Below the pieces are notes generated by a model, which did not search any database, was not told the DNA's origin, and worked only from the letters and a program-made list of their open reading frames with translations. This document shows positions 50,218 to 60,109 of a DNA stretch of 64,000 nt, one piece after another. The position numbers and the translations under genes are program-made. Each line of letters starts with the position of its first letter. The stretch's first letter is position 1. Source of the stretch: JAGNRR01 sp965230665 (GTDB lineage Bacteria; Bacteroidota; Bacteroidia; Chitinophagales; Chitinophagaceae); contig CBDDLM010000004.1 in NCBI GenBank assembly GCA_965230665.1, positions 2,480,001-2,544,000 on the forward strand. The letters are read 5' to 3'.

Positions 50218-52692
50218 ATGAAAAACAACGAACTTTTTCTGGTATTCTTTTTTACGTTACTGACGAATGTTCTGTTAGCGCAAACGAAGACGTACGACAT
50301 TAAGAAAACAAGTGAGAAAATAAGGATAGATGGTATACTATCTGAAAATGCCTGGGCTCAAGCTCAACAAGCGTCAGGTTTTGTGCAATGGATTCCAGAT
50401 CCAATGCAACCTGCAACGAAGAAAACAGTTGTTCGTCTATTATACGATGAACGTGCAATATATGTAAGTGCCATCTTATATCAAGAAAAAGGTACCATAA
50501 GAAAACAGTTAACACCCCGAGATGAAATTGGGAATGCCAATGCAGATATATTTGGTGTTTATTTTGATACCTACAATGATAAGCAAAATGGTTTTGCTTT
50601 TAAGGTTACGGCGGCAGGTAGTAAACAAGAAGAGCGTTTGATTAATGGAGGAGGAGAGGGAACAGGTGATGAGTCTTGGGATGCAGTATGGACTAGTAAG
50701 GTTAGAAATACAGATACTGCCTGGATTGTAGAAATGCAAATACCATTTCAGGCCGTACGTTTTCCTAAACACAAAATACAGGATTGGGGACTGCAATTTA
50801 TACGACAATATCGTAGTCGAAGAGAACGAAGTTTTTGGAACCCCGTAAACCCTCGCGAGACTGGTTTCTTGGCTCAGGCTGGAAAATTACAAGGTATTCG
50901 TGATGTTGAACCACCCATACGACTCATCTTCTTTCCGTATGTTAGCACTGGTTTTCAGCAGAAACCTATTGAGGGTGGTGGGGTAGAGAATCAATGGCTG
51001 CGAAGCGGCGGAATGGATGTAAAGTATGGCATTAATGAGGCATTTACTTTTGATATGACATTAATACCAGATTTCTCTCAGGTGATTTCTGATCAAATTA
51101 TTAGAAATGTATCGGCCTTTGAGCAACAGCTAAACGAAAATAGACCCTTTTTTACGGAAGGAGTTGAGCTATTTAATAAACAAGGCCTTTTCTACTCAAG
51201 AAGGGTAGGACGAACACCAGGAGGTTATAATCGCATTCGAGATAAGTACTCGGATAACAGCTTATACGATATACAAAAAAACCCAAACGTTACTCCGCTT
51301 TACAACTCGTTCAAAGTATCGGGGCGCACTGAAAAGAAACTTGGCATTGGTCTTTTTAATGCTCTAGCAGCACCAGTAAAGGCCACTGTCCTTGATAAAA
51401 CGGCCAATACTGAAATAAAGGAAGAAACAGAACCGTTGACCAATTATTCTGTTTTTGTTTTAGATCAGGGTCTGCGTGGACAATCGTTTGTGAACTTTAC
51501 GAATACAAATGTTACCAGAAATGGATTAGCCCGTGATGCTAATGTAAGTGCTTTAGAGGTCAAGTGGTTTAGTAGAGAGAACCGCTATGTATATAGATTT
51601 AATCATGCTACGAGCACGAATACGGAGGGGACAGCAGGAACCAAATGGATCGGACGGTTTGAAAAGATAAGTGGGAAAATAAGAGCGACACAGCACCTTA
51701 GGTATTTATCACCCAAATACGATCAAACTGATCTAGGCCTTCAATTTGACAGAAATGACGTGTACTCTTTTAGTCAGTTCAGATATTTTGAAAATAAACC
51801 CAAAGCAAAACATTTGCAACTGTATAATATCTATCTGTATAATATACTTAGTTATAATGCACAACCTTTCTCTTTCAGACGTTGGGAGGTCTCAGCAACC
51901 TATTTCATGCTCTTGAAGAACTTTTGGGACATTTCTTTTACCATTGAAAATACCCCTAACGCACCAATAAATTTCTATCAATTAGCGAGTTGGGGTGAAC
52001 GGATTAAAGAATTTCCTTACCTCTTCGGAAGAGTGAATGGCAGCACAGACAGTCGTAAGAAGCTTTTCTGGTATTGGGACTATGGTTTTGGACGTTCTAC
52101 TATTGCTCCAAACCCTGACTACCTTACTCTAACCAACACTTTACGATACAGGTTTAATGATCATCTGGAAGTTAGTACAACTTATAACTACAAAGACAAT
52201 CAAAGCAATGTAGGTTATTCATTTTATGAATCAACTATTGGTAGACCTATTGTTGCTTTTAGAAACATATTAGAACAAACTGCACAAATAAATTTAGCCT
52301 ATAATTTTTCTCCGAAACTAAATTTAACTGGACGCTTTCGTCATTATAACTCTAAAATTAGGAACAAGTCTCTACATACAACCTCTCCAAATGGCGAATG
52401 GCAAGCTAACGTCTATCAAGGAGCTATTGCTTCTAATTATAATGAAAACTATAATTTACAGAATATAGATGTCTTCCTGAATTGGATTTATGCTCCAGGG
52501 AGCAGGATGATCCTTAGCTATAAACAGTGGTTAAATGATGCTTATGTTTTAAATACAAGGCAGGAGAATAGCTTTTCCAATAATCTTTTCCAGGTAATAG
52601 AACAGCCTAAGGCTTTTGAGATTTCCTTACGTTTTATCTACTATCTAGACTACAATGAAATGAAACAGTTCTTATCTAGGAAAGATAAATAG
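50218..52692 (+). CDS. DUF5916 protein with CBM9-like N-terminal domain
   Basis: This 824-residue exported protein has a signal peptide (about 1-22, ending NVLLAQ). A carbohydrate-binding-family-9-like domain lies at about 28-210 (IRIDGILSENAWAQA, WIVEMQIPFQAVRF). The large DUF5916 region follows, with FDMTLIPDFSQV and NRPFFTEGVELF, and a beta-strand-rich C-terminus ending in FIYYLDYNEMKQFL. It is probably an outer-membrane or surface protein; no enzymatic role is established. ATG 50218 was chosen because the upstream TTG at 50182 lies within a terminator. Its 3' end meets the convergent nuoJ with a 4-base gap. Confidence 0.87.
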   Translation: MKNNELFLVFFFTLLTNVLLAQTKTYDIKKTSEKIRIDGILSENAWAQAQQASGFVQWIPDPMQPATKKTVVRLLYDERAIYVSAILYQEKGTIRKQLTPRDEIGNANADIFGVYFDTYNDKQNGFAFKVTAAGSKQEERLINGGGEGTGDESWDAVWTSKVRNTDTAWIVEMQIPFQAVRFPKHKIQDWGLQFIRQYRSRRERSFWNPVNPRETGFLAQAGKLQGIRDVEPPIRLIFFPYVSTGFQQKPIEGGGVENQWLRSGGMDVKYGINEAFTFDMTLIPDFSQVISDQIIRNVSAFEQQLNENRPFFTEGVELFNKQGLFYSRRVGRTPGGYNRIRDKYSDNSLYDIQKNPNVTPLYNSFKVSGRTEKKLGIGLFNALAAPVKATVLDKTANTEIKEETEPLTNYSVFVLDQGLRGQSFVNFTNTNVTRNGLARDANVSALEVKWFSRENRYVYRFNHATSTNTEGTAGTKWIGRFEKISGKIRATQHLRYLSPKYDQTDLGLQFDRNDVYSFSQFRYFENKPKAKHLQLYNIYLYNILSYNAQPFSFRRWEVSATYFMLLKNFWDISFTIENTPNAPINFYQLASWGERIKEFPYLFGRVNGSTDSRKKLFWYWDYGFGRSTIAPNPDYLTLTNTLRYRFNDHLEVSTTYNYKDNQSNVGYSFYESTIGRPIVAFRNILEQTAQINLAYNFSPKLNLTGRFRHYNSKIRNKSLHTTSPNGEWQANVYQGAIASNYNENYNLQNIDVFLNWIYAPGSRMILSYKQWLNDAYVLNTRQENSFSNNLFQVIEQPKAFEISLRFIYYLDYNEMKQFLSRKDK

Positions 52693-52696
52693 CGAA

Positions 52697-53224
52697 CTAG
52701 GCTTCTTCAACAGTAACAATCTCATCATCCTTCTTACCCAATACAACAGTACCAATCATTGCACTCAAAAAGAGTACACTGCTGATTTCAAAAGGGAAAA
52801 CAAAGTCCGTAAAAAGTTTCTTACCAAGCACCTTAATGAGGCCGATATTCGAAAGAGTAGTGTTTGTTTGAACAAGTTCAATACCTGTTCTTTGAAAAGC
52901 CATTAAAATAACCAACAAAAGACAACCGCCGGATATGACACCAGCAAACTGTACCATGGTACTTTTCTGCGGTTCAGTATCCTTATTAAGGTTCATAAGC
53001 ATAATAACGAATAGAAAGAGTACCATGATCGCTCCAGCATAAACAATGATGTTGACGATGGCCAAGAACTGGGCATTCATCATTAAGTAATGTCCTGAAA
53101 TACAAAAGAAGGTGAGGATAAGCAATAAAACACTCGTGATAGGATTTCTAGTAATCACGACACCAATTGCACTAGCTAATGTCAGTGCACTTAAAACTGT
53201 AAATATGATTAATTCTAAATTCAT
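52697..53224 (-). CDS. nuoJ: NADH-quinone oxidoreductase subunit J
   Basis: NuoJ is a membrane subunit of complex I next to the proton channel. The 175-residue protein has five hydrophobic helices and the signature VNIIVYAGAIMVLFLFVIMLMN. Helix VLFLSAMIGTVVLGKK ends the core. It overlaps nuoI by 4 bases. nuoK and the later subunits do not follow: the convergent DUF5916 gene ends 4 bases away, so the operon stops here. Confidence 0.95.
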   Translation of the reverse strand: MNLELIIFTVLSALTLASAIGVVITRNPITSVLLLILTFFCISGHYLMMNAQFLAIVNIIVYAGAIMVLFLFVIMLMNLNKDTEPQKSTMVQFAGVISGGCLLLVILMAFQRTGIELVQTNTTLSNIGLIKVLGKKLFTDFVFPFEISSVLFLSAMIGTVVLGKKDDEIVTVEEA

Positions 53225-53748
53225 GAGGCTTCAACTTCTTTTGCTTCTTCTTTAGGGTGGGGGATTAATAAATCATCCTTTCCATAAATAAATCCTTTAC
53301 GCTGATAGTTTGCAGGAGCAAAAGTTTGTGTAAGATAAACAGCATCTTTAGGACATGCTTCCTCGCACAAACCACAGAAAATACAACGCAGCATATTAAT
53401 TTCATACTTAGCAGCGTATTTTTCTTCACGATATAAATGCTCTTCATTTTCTTCACGTTCAGCACTTTCCATAGTAATGGCTTCAGCAGGACAGGCTAGT
53501 GCACATAACCCACAAGCTGTGCAGCGTTCACGTCCTTCTTCATCACGGTTTAAAATATGCAAACCTCTAAAAGTAGGGGAGAACTCCCGTTCCTTATCAG
53601 GGTAACGAACCGTAGGTTTCTTAGTGAAAATATGAGAAAGCGTAACCTTTAGCCCTTTCATGATATTCGGAATATACATAGATTCCATGAACGTCATAGG
53701 TTTACGATCAACGGCTTTTGCTTTATTAGATATATTCGTATGACTCAT
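53221..53748 (-). CDS. nuoI: NADH-quinone oxidoreductase subunit I
   Basis: NuoI carries two 4Fe-4S clusters in the peripheral arm of complex I. The 175-residue protein has both ferredoxin motifs, CTACGLCALACPAEA and CIFCGLCEEACPKDA. ATG 53746-53748 was chosen; an upstream frame extension of seven codons would overlap nuoH. It lies 5 bases after nuoH and overlaps nuoJ by 4 bases. Confidence 0.96.
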   Translation of the reverse strand: MSHTNISNKAKAVDRKPMTFMESMYIPNIMKGLKVTLSHIFTKKPTVRYPDKEREFSPTFRGLHILNRDEEGRERCTACGLCALACPAEAITMESAEREENEEHLYREEKYAAKYEINMLRCIFCGLCEEACPKDAVYLTQTFAPANYQRKGFIYGKDDLLIPHPKEEAKEVEAS

Positions 53749-53753
53749 TGCAA

Positions 53754-54791
53754 TTAACTTTTTAACCAAAGGATTACAGCACCTGTAATGATCATATTAA
53801 TAAGTGCCAAAGGGATTAGTTTTTTCCATCCTAAATTCATAAGCTGATCATAGCGGAAACGGGGGAGTGTCCAACGGATGGCCATAAAGAACAATACGAA
53901 GAGTATAGCTTTGGTAATCAATGCTCCCACTCCCATAAACGAGTATACCAATGGGTGCCAATTGGCAGCAACCCATTCCATGCCTGGGAAGTCATAACCT
54001 CCAAAATATAAACTACTAATAACGATCGAAGTAATAAAGAGATTAATGTACTCCGCAAACAAAAAGAAACCAAGTTTCATACTACTGTACTCCGTGTGGT
54101 ATCCCCCAATCAATTCACTCTCACTCTCAGCCATATCAAAAGGTGCACGGTTTAGTTCTGCAAAAGAACATACTAGAAAGATTAAGAAACCTAAAGGTTG
54201 TTTCCATACATTCCAGTTTAAGAAACCATGTTGTTGCTCAACCATTTCCTTGATACTCATTGTACCAGAAAGCATAATAAGCGCAATCAAAGAAATACCT
54301 AAAGCAAGCTCGTAAGAAACAGCCTGCGCAGCTGCACGGATACCACTTAACAAAGAATACTTATTATTACTGGCCCAGGCGCCAAGCATAACACCATATA
54401 CTCCTACACTTAATACGCCAAAAATGAAAAGCATGCCGATATTAACGTCTGCTACTTGAAGTTCAAAACCATTAAAAGAAGGACCCCAAGGTATAATAGC
54501 ACTGGTCATAAGTGCTGTAAGCATAGCGAGCGCTGGCCCAAGTATGAATAAAAATTTATTAGAGAACATTGGAATGATCTCCTCCTTGGCAAAAAGTTTC
54601 AGTCCATCCGCCAAGGGTTGTAGTAAACCAAAAGGTCCAGCTCTGTTCGGACCAACACGATCCTGCATAATAGCGGCTACTTTACGTTCTGCCCAGGTAA
54701 GGTACATAGCTACTCCCAAACTAACGCCAATAATTGCCGAAATGAGAAGGACTTTCTCTAAAATAAAACCAATAGTAATCGCTAAAAACAT
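53754..54791 (-). CDS. nuoH: NADH-quinone oxidoreductase subunit H
   Basis: NuoH links the quinone site to the membrane arm of complex I. The 345-residue protein has about eight helices and the conserved AERKVAAIMQDRVGPNRAGP, ADGLKLFAKEEIIP, FAELNRAPFDMAESESELIGG and FVLFFMAIRWTLPRFRYDQL, so it is intact. It is the first gene of a short nuoHIJ transcript with its own promoter box. The genes normally upstream (nuoA-G) are absent here. Confidence 0.97.
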   Translation of the reverse strand: MFLAITIGFILEKVLLISAIIGVSLGVAMYLTWAERKVAAIMQDRVGPNRAGPFGLLQPLADGLKLFAKEEIIPMFSNKFLFILGPALAMLTALMTSAIIPWGPSFNGFELQVADVNIGMLFIFGVLSVGVYGVMLGAWASNNKYSLLSGIRAAAQAVSYELALGISLIALIMLSGTMSIKEMVEQQHGFLNWNVWKQPLGFLIFLVCSFAELNRAPFDMAESESELIGGYHTEYSSMKLGFFLFAEYINLFITSIVISSLYFGGYDFPGMEWVAANWHPLVYSFMGVGALITKAILFVLFFMAIRWTLPRFRYDQLMNLGWKKLIPLALINMIITGAVILWLKS

Positions 54792-54819
54792 CTTCTAATC
54801 GAGCCTGAAAATTGAGTCA

Positions 54820-54827
54820 CAAAAGTA
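54820..54827 (-). promoter_or_regulatory. Candidate -7 box (TACTTTTG) for nuoHIJ
   Basis: A perfect TAnnTTTG match on the minus strand, 28 bases before the nuoH ATG. The rest of the 270-base gap up to 55061 is AT-rich without an open frame; a loose inverted repeat lies around 55001-55033. Confidence 0.47.
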
Positions 54828-55061
54828 AAGATTAGAATGTTATTATTGGACTCATCGAGTTATTTGTTTTGAAGCAATAATTAAGCTATTTCCTTATTTT
54901 AACACATGTAAAAATACTCCTTTCTGAGCCTTTGGGTGCTCTACCTATCCAAGTGGAACTTATTGATTAGAATTGAAAAATGCCCAAGAACAGCGGTTAG
55001 CAGGTCAATTAGTTCATGTAAAGTATGAATTGAACTGGTTCTCTTAAGTATATAAATGAAA

Positions 55062-56216
55062 TTAGCCTGATTTTCTTTTGCGACTACCAGCATACATTTC
55101 ATATTTTACCATACGAGCCTCTAAAGCCCCATTATAGCAAGGAATTCGTTTTGAAGTGCGTAAACCAACAGATTTAAGAGCATCTAAATTAGCCGTTACC
55201 AACCAAGCGTTTGTATTTGCATATTGTTGTTTTAACGTATTGCCTATGTTTTGATAAAACTCCTGTGTTTCTACTTGAATTCTTTCGTCATAAGGCGGGT
55301 TAAAGAGCATATGTAGCTTCGTATCCTGATGCTTTTCACTTTTGAAAAAATCTTGTTTAGCAACTTTTACGAAGTCCTCTAATCCAGCTGCGGCTATATT
55401 TTCTTTAGCGAGTTCTGCCACTTTTTTGTTGACCTCAAAACCACGAATACTAAACGCACAATCCCGTGTCTTAGACAAAAGTGATGTCCGAATTGTGTCA
55501 AAGAGTTCCTCATCCCAGTCGGCCCATTTCTTGAATATGAAAAAATCTCGATTAATGTTTGCCGGGATATTGCAAGCAATCATAGCGGCCTCTATAGGAA
55601 TAGTGGCACTACCGCACATAGGGTCTAAGAAATCGCACTGACCCCGCCAACCACTTTGAAGCAATAAACCAGCAGCCAGAACCTCACTAATTGGTGCAAT
55701 GCCTACATGTTTTCGATATCCGCGACGATGTAAACTATGACCACTAGAGTCCAGACTTACAGTACAACTATCCTGTTGAATATGAATATTAATTCGTAGG
55801 TCTGGATCATTGGTGTCAATATTGGGACGATCTCCCGTTTTTTCTCTAAACTGATCTACAATAGCATCTTTAGCCTTTAGAGCGACGTACTTACTATGGT
55901 TAAAGTAATCAGAATGCACCGTAGCATCGACCGCAAATGTCTTAGTGTTATCTAAGTATTGAGACCAATCCATTTTATAAATGCCATTATAAAAACGCTT
56001 TTCATGGCGCGTTTTAAACGTATGTATGGGCTTCAGTATTTTGATGGCTGTTCTACAAGCCAGATTTGCTTTATATAGCATGCCGTTATCACCTTCATAG
56101 CTTACCATACGGGTATGTTGTTTTACACGCAATGCGCCAAGGTCTCGTAACTCATTAGCGAGGACTTCTTCAAATCCGAAAAGCGTTTTGGCCACTTGTT
56201 TGTAATTATACCCCAT
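55062..56216 (-). CDS. THUMP-domain class I RNA methyltransferase (RlmL-like)
   Basis: This 384-residue enzyme has an N-terminal ferredoxin-like/THUMP region (about 1-160) and a Rossmann methyltransferase domain with DPMCGSATIPIEAAM (SAM-binding, about 195) and the catalytic FNPPYDERI. It resembles the RlmL N-terminal half and Trm14-type enzymes that make N2-methylguanosine in rRNA or tRNA. The fused RlmK half of the E. coli protein is absent. The C-terminus is basic (AGSRKRKSG). It is divergent from the TonB receptor gene. Confidence 0.9.
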   Translation of the reverse strand: MGYNYKQVAKTLFGFEEVLANELRDLGALRVKQHTRMVSYEGDNGMLYKANLACRTAIKILKPIHTFKTRHEKRFYNGIYKMDWSQYLDNTKTFAVDATVHSDYFNHSKYVALKAKDAIVDQFREKTGDRPNIDTNDPDLRINIHIQQDSCTVSLDSSGHSLHRRGYRKHVGIAPISEVLAAGLLLQSGWRGQCDFLDPMCGSATIPIEAAMIACNIPANINRDFFIFKKWADWDEELFDTIRTSLLSKTRDCAFSIRGFEVNKKVAELAKENIAAAGLEDFVKVAKQDFFKSEKHQDTKLHMLFNPPYDERIQVETQEFYQNIGNTLKQQYANTNAWLVTANLDALKSVGLRTSKRIPCYNGALEARMVKYEMYAGSRKRKSG

Positions 56217-56363
56217 GTAGCGCGAAGGTAGGAATTGTTTAAATGGGTTCTATATCCCTTTGCAAGATTAATCCGCTGTTGAACTAAATATGTTATGAAT
56301 ATTGATTTTGGGTCAATTACAATAAAAAAACAATTGTTTCGTTTTATCCAATAACAAATCAAG

Positions 56364-58772
56364 ATGAAGCTCAAAGTACCTTCCATAGTTATAATACTAT
56401 GTTTTAGCCTAATTCAGATCAACGCAAAAGAGCTTGGGAGTATCAATGGTCGTGTGCTGTCGCTCATAAAGCAAGAGGCAGTTTCAGGAGCACGTGTAAC
56501 AATAGTTCATGCTGGCCTAACGCACAAAACATATACCGATAGTCTAGGAAACTTTGTGCTGGATTCTTTAGTCTTTGGAACTTATAACCTTATTATAGCA
56601 CATCCGAGTTATCATACAAAAACAATGTACGATCTTGCCGTCTATGAATCTAAAGGCTTGTTTTTAGAGTTACTCCTTAAAAAGCGAGGAAAGACCTTAA
56701 ATACGGTGGCCGTTTCCAGCACCAGGAATCCAACAACTTCTGCTGACCCTATGGCACTTGTTAGTGCAAGAAGTATATCTATGGCTGAAACCAAGCGTTT
56801 TGCAGGTAGTTTAGGAGATCCTTCACGCATCGCGCTTTCCTATGCTGGGGTTAATAGCGGTCGTGGAGATAATAATGATATTATAATTCGAGGTAATTCG
56901 GCTAAGTATATGCAGTGGAAGCTGGAAGGTATGCAAATTCCGAATCCAAATCACTTTGGAATTTATGGTAGCAGTGGTGGATTATTTAATATTTTAAACT
57001 CCAGTAATCTGGGACGATCAAATTTTTATTTGGGTTCCTTTCCTGCGCATACTGGTAATGCTCTCGCTGGCGTGTTTGATTTATCCTTACGAAACGGGAA
57101 TGCACAATCTCATGTACATAGTATAGAAATGAGCTTAATAGGTTTGTCTGCGGCATCTGAAGGACCATTATCTAGTAGAGCGAATGGTGCGAACTATAAA
57201 GTAAATTACCGCTTCTCTACGCTTGGTTTAATGAAAAAGACAGGTGTTGTATATCAGGCTCCAGAATATCAAGATATAACCTTTAAACTCAATCTGCCAA
57301 CAAAGAAAGCAGGTAAATTCACGATCTATGGTTTAGGAGGCTTAGGTACGAATTTGGAAGAAGATTTTTTTAGAAAAACGGACTCGGCCAGATTTAGCAT
57401 TGGAACAAACGGAGACACGATTTATGCTTACGATGAAATTGCGGCTGTGAATTTGAATAAGTATAACCTTGGAATATTCGGTGTTAAACATATTATCCCT
57501 TTAGGTGAACGAACTCTTTTTAAGAATCATCTGAACTATTCAATTGTTCAGAGCTTGCCACAAACATCAGCGGTTAACCGAGATCGTTTTACTACTTATC
57601 TTAAGAGTCAGGGAGATTTCAGAAATAATACGTTTCGTTATCAACCCGAGATCATGGCATACTTAAACGACGAGTATACTTTACAGATCGGAGCTACTGT
57701 TGCCTTGGGACAATTTAATTCTGAACTAAAAGAAGGGTTTCCAGACAATACGATAAATACGATTTTTAAAAATAAAGCAAGAAGTTTCTTAGGGCAGTCC
57801 TTTATTTCTTTAAAAAGAGCATTCAAAAAACTAAAATTGATTGGTGGGTTACACTATACCTACTTTGATTTGAACGGACAGCAATTGGTTGAGCCAAGAT
57901 TAGGTGGATCGTATGCTGTTTCAAAAGGAGCTGAACTTTCTCTCGCCACTGGTCTACATAGTACAACAGAGAGCCCTGAAGTTTATTTAATTATAGATGA
58001 TTCGTTAAATGCATCATCGAGAAATATAAGAATGGCAAGATCATGGCAATCGGCCTTGTCATTTAAGAAAAAACTTGGAAAAAAGATGTTCCTGACAATT
58101 GAGTTGTACAGTCAATATTTGTTTGATATACCAGTAGCAGCTGATTCTTCGAACTTTTCGTTACTTAATGAAGAGATCTCATTCTCAGATAAAGCATTGA
58201 TTAATGAAGGAAAGGGCTTGAATTACGGTCTTGAAATAACGCTTGAAAAATTCTTCTCCAACTCGTACTATTTTCTTGTGACGACTTCCTTATTTCAAAG
58301 TGAATATAGCCTGATAAATTCTAATTTTAGAAAATCGAAATATAGTAATAGCTATGTATTCAACTTGATCGGAGGAAAAGAATTTAAAGTTAGAAAACGG
58401 AATTTTCTAGGTGTAAATGTTCGTTCAAATATTTCTGGAGGGAGACCTTATATTCCTGTCTTACTGGGTGAATCTATCGCTACAGGTCAAGAGGTGCGTG
58501 ATGATAGACGTGCCTATTTTAAACAGTTGCCCATGTACATTGGGGTTGATTTAAGTATCAGTTATAAGTGGGTCAGAAAGAAAAGTTCTCATGAGGTTAA
58601 ACTTGATATATTTAGACTCTTTGAACAAAACTATTTGGATGAAGTATTTGTAGCCGAACGTTTGAATAGCAACGGAAGTATTACTCCAGCTTCTATTCAA
58701 CGTATTCGTTATGGAGAAGGACAAACAGCTAGCACCTTATTGCCCGTTTTTTACTATAAGTTTACATTCTAG
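56364..58772 (+). CDS. TonB-dependent receptor
   Basis: This 802-residue outer-membrane receptor has a signal peptide (about 1-21, ending IQINA), a CarboxypepD_reg domain (SINGRVLSLIKQEAVSGARV onwards, about 26-105), a plug domain with DIIIRGNSAKYMQWKLEGM and NPNHFGIYGSSGG, and a barrel ending LLPVFYYKFTF. The N-terminal signalling extension of SusC-type receptors is not seen. Neither a SusD nor a siderophore gene is adjacent, so the ligand is unknown. It appears to be transcribed alone; the T9SS WD40 gene starts 116 bases later. Confidence 0.87.
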   Translation: MKLKVPSIVIILCFSLIQINAKELGSINGRVLSLIKQEAVSGARVTIVHAGLTHKTYTDSLGNFVLDSLVFGTYNLIIAHPSYHTKTMYDLAVYESKGLFLELLLKKRGKTLNTVAVSSTRNPTTSADPMALVSARSISMAETKRFAGSLGDPSRIALSYAGVNSGRGDNNDIIIRGNSAKYMQWKLEGMQIPNPNHFGIYGSSGGLFNILNSSNLGRSNFYLGSFPAHTGNALAGVFDLSLRNGNAQSHVHSIEMSLIGLSAASEGPLSSRANGANYKVNYRFSTLGLMKKTGVVYQAPEYQDITFKLNLPTKKAGKFTIYGLGGLGTNLEEDFFRKTDSARFSIGTNGDTIYAYDEIAAVNLNKYNLGIFGVKHIIPLGERTLFKNHLNYSIVQSLPQTSAVNRDRFTTYLKSQGDFRNNTFRYQPEIMAYLNDEYTLQIGATVALGQFNSELKEGFPDNTINTIFKNKARSFLGQSFISLKRAFKKLKLIGGLHYTYFDLNGQQLVEPRLGGSYAVSKGAELSLATGLHSTTESPEVYLIIDDSLNASSRNIRMARSWQSALSFKKKLGKKMFLTIELYSQYLFDIPVAADSSNFSLLNEEISFSDKALINEGKGLNYGLEITLEKFFSNSYYFLVTTSLFQSEYSLINSNFRKSKYSNSYVFNLIGGKEFKVRKRNFLGVNVRSNISGGRPYIPVLLGESIATGQEVRDDRRAYFKQLPMYIGVDLSISYKWVRKKSSHEVKLDIFRLFEQNYLDEVFVAERLNSNGSITPASIQRIRYGEGQTASTLLPVFYYKFTF

Positions 58773-58812
58773 CAATCCATGGTCGATTAAAGGCTATTAT
58801 CTAACATAAAGT

Positions 58813-58826
58813 GTTCAGTTCTGAAC
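58813..58826. repeat. Short palindrome upstream of the WD40 gene
   Basis: GTTCAGTTCTGAAC has 6-base arms and a 2-base centre, in the 116-base gap after the TonB receptor. There is no T-run, so an operator is as likely as a weak terminator; chance is also possible. Confidence 0.25.
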
Positions 58827-58888
58827 CCAACTAATGGGATCTAAAAATCGTCTTATCTTAGTAAACGTAAACCAACGGATTCTGTAAT

Positions 58889-60109
58889 ATGCGATATGTA
58901 TTTTCCTTTTGTATTCTTTTAATATCATTTCAGGTATTTGCTCAAACGCCTATTTGGACTCAAAAAGCTAATCCTCAGAATTTGGCAATTAATGGTGTTG
59001 CTTTTCGTGCTGATGGTCAGAAAGTGATTTGCGGCACAAATTGTCATCCCGCTACAATAAGAATGTATGATGTAGGCTCATCCAATTTAGATTGGAACTA
59101 TGAGGTTCCTAGTGCCTATCTGTGTATAATGGGAGTAGGCATCAGCTCTAATTCTAACTATATTATTTCAATTGAGGAGTTCGGGAATTTATTTGTCTTT
59201 GATAATACAGGTTCACAGCCAGTGTTTATTGATTCGATTAAAACGGGGACACCTTATGCTTTTTCGAATGAAATATCTCCTGATGATCAATTGGTGGCTG
59301 TTGGTTGCTCAAATGGGAAACTAAAAGTTTATAGATTGAATGGAGGACAATTAGTGCATGACATCAATGCACATATAAACTGGGTTAGTTCAGTAGCTTA
59401 TGCTCCTAATGGAGATAAAATGGTTACAGGGGGGAATGATCGATTGGTGAAAATATGGGATAGTGCGGGTACATTACTCCATACATGCACGGGTCATGCC
59501 GATGAGGTTAAGCAAGTAAAAGTTACTTCGGATAATCAATTTGTACTTTCTGCATCAAAGGATAAAACAATTAAAGTATGGGATTTAAATACTGGGGCTC
59601 TTCTCAGAACAATAACAGGTCATACAGCGTCAGTAAATGGTATTGCTATTTCACCAGATAGCAAAAAAGTAGTATCAGCATCTCAAGATGGAAGTTGTAA
59701 GATATGGGAAATAGGAAACGGCCATTTGTTAAAGACCTTTGGAGTAATAGATAGTGGAGCTATTAATACTGTTTCTTGGTCACCATTGGGTGATAAGATT
59801 GTGACGGGAAATGCACGTAGCGATTTGAGTGTATGGGGTGTATCTAGCGCTTTGTCCGTTAGCGATCAATCTAATCAAGGGTTTGACATTAAAGTATTAC
59901 CGAACCCTGTTCGTAACACATTATACATCGAACTTCAAGACATAAACAGATTTATGAAAATGGGTATTTATACCATGAATGGAGCACAGGTATATAGATC
60001 GGAACGTAATGAACCTCATGATTTATCTCACTTACCGGCTGGGCTCTATTATGTTGAGGTAGAATTTAAAAATAGTACCAAGGCTTTTAAAAAGTTCCAG
60101 AAACTATAA
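58889..60109 (+). CDS. Secreted WD40 beta-propeller protein with T9SS type A tail
   Basis: This 406-residue protein has a signal peptide (about 1-18, ending QVFAQ). WD40-type repeats run from about 30 to 325; clear blades include HINWVSSVAYAPNGDKMVTG with LVKIWD, HADEVKQVKVTSDNQFVLSA with TIKVWD, and HTASVNGIAISPDSKKVVSA with CKIWE. The last 75 residues (LPNPVRNTLYIEL, MGIYTMNGAQVY, LPAGLYYVEVE, KAFKKFQKL) form a T9SS type A sorting domain. Exported WD40 proteins are unusual; most act inside cells as scaffolds. A surface binding role is inferred. The thermonuclease gene follows closely. Confidence 0.88.
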   Translation: MRYVFSFCILLISFQVFAQTPIWTQKANPQNLAINGVAFRADGQKVICGTNCHPATIRMYDVGSSNLDWNYEVPSAYLCIMGVGISSNSNYIISIEEFGNLFVFDNTGSQPVFIDSIKTGTPYAFSNEISPDDQLVAVGCSNGKLKVYRLNGGQLVHDINAHINWVSSVAYAPNGDKMVTGGNDRLVKIWDSAGTLLHTCTGHADEVKQVKVTSDNQFVLSASKDKTIKVWDLNTGALLRTITGHTASVNGIAISPDSKKVVSASQDGSCKIWEIGNGHLLKTFGVIDSGAINTVSWSPLGDKIVTGNARSDLSVWGVSSALSVSDQSNQGFDIKVLPNPVRNTLYIELQDINRFMKMGIYTMNGAQVYRSERNEPHDLSHLPAGLYYVEVEFKNSTKAFKKFQKL

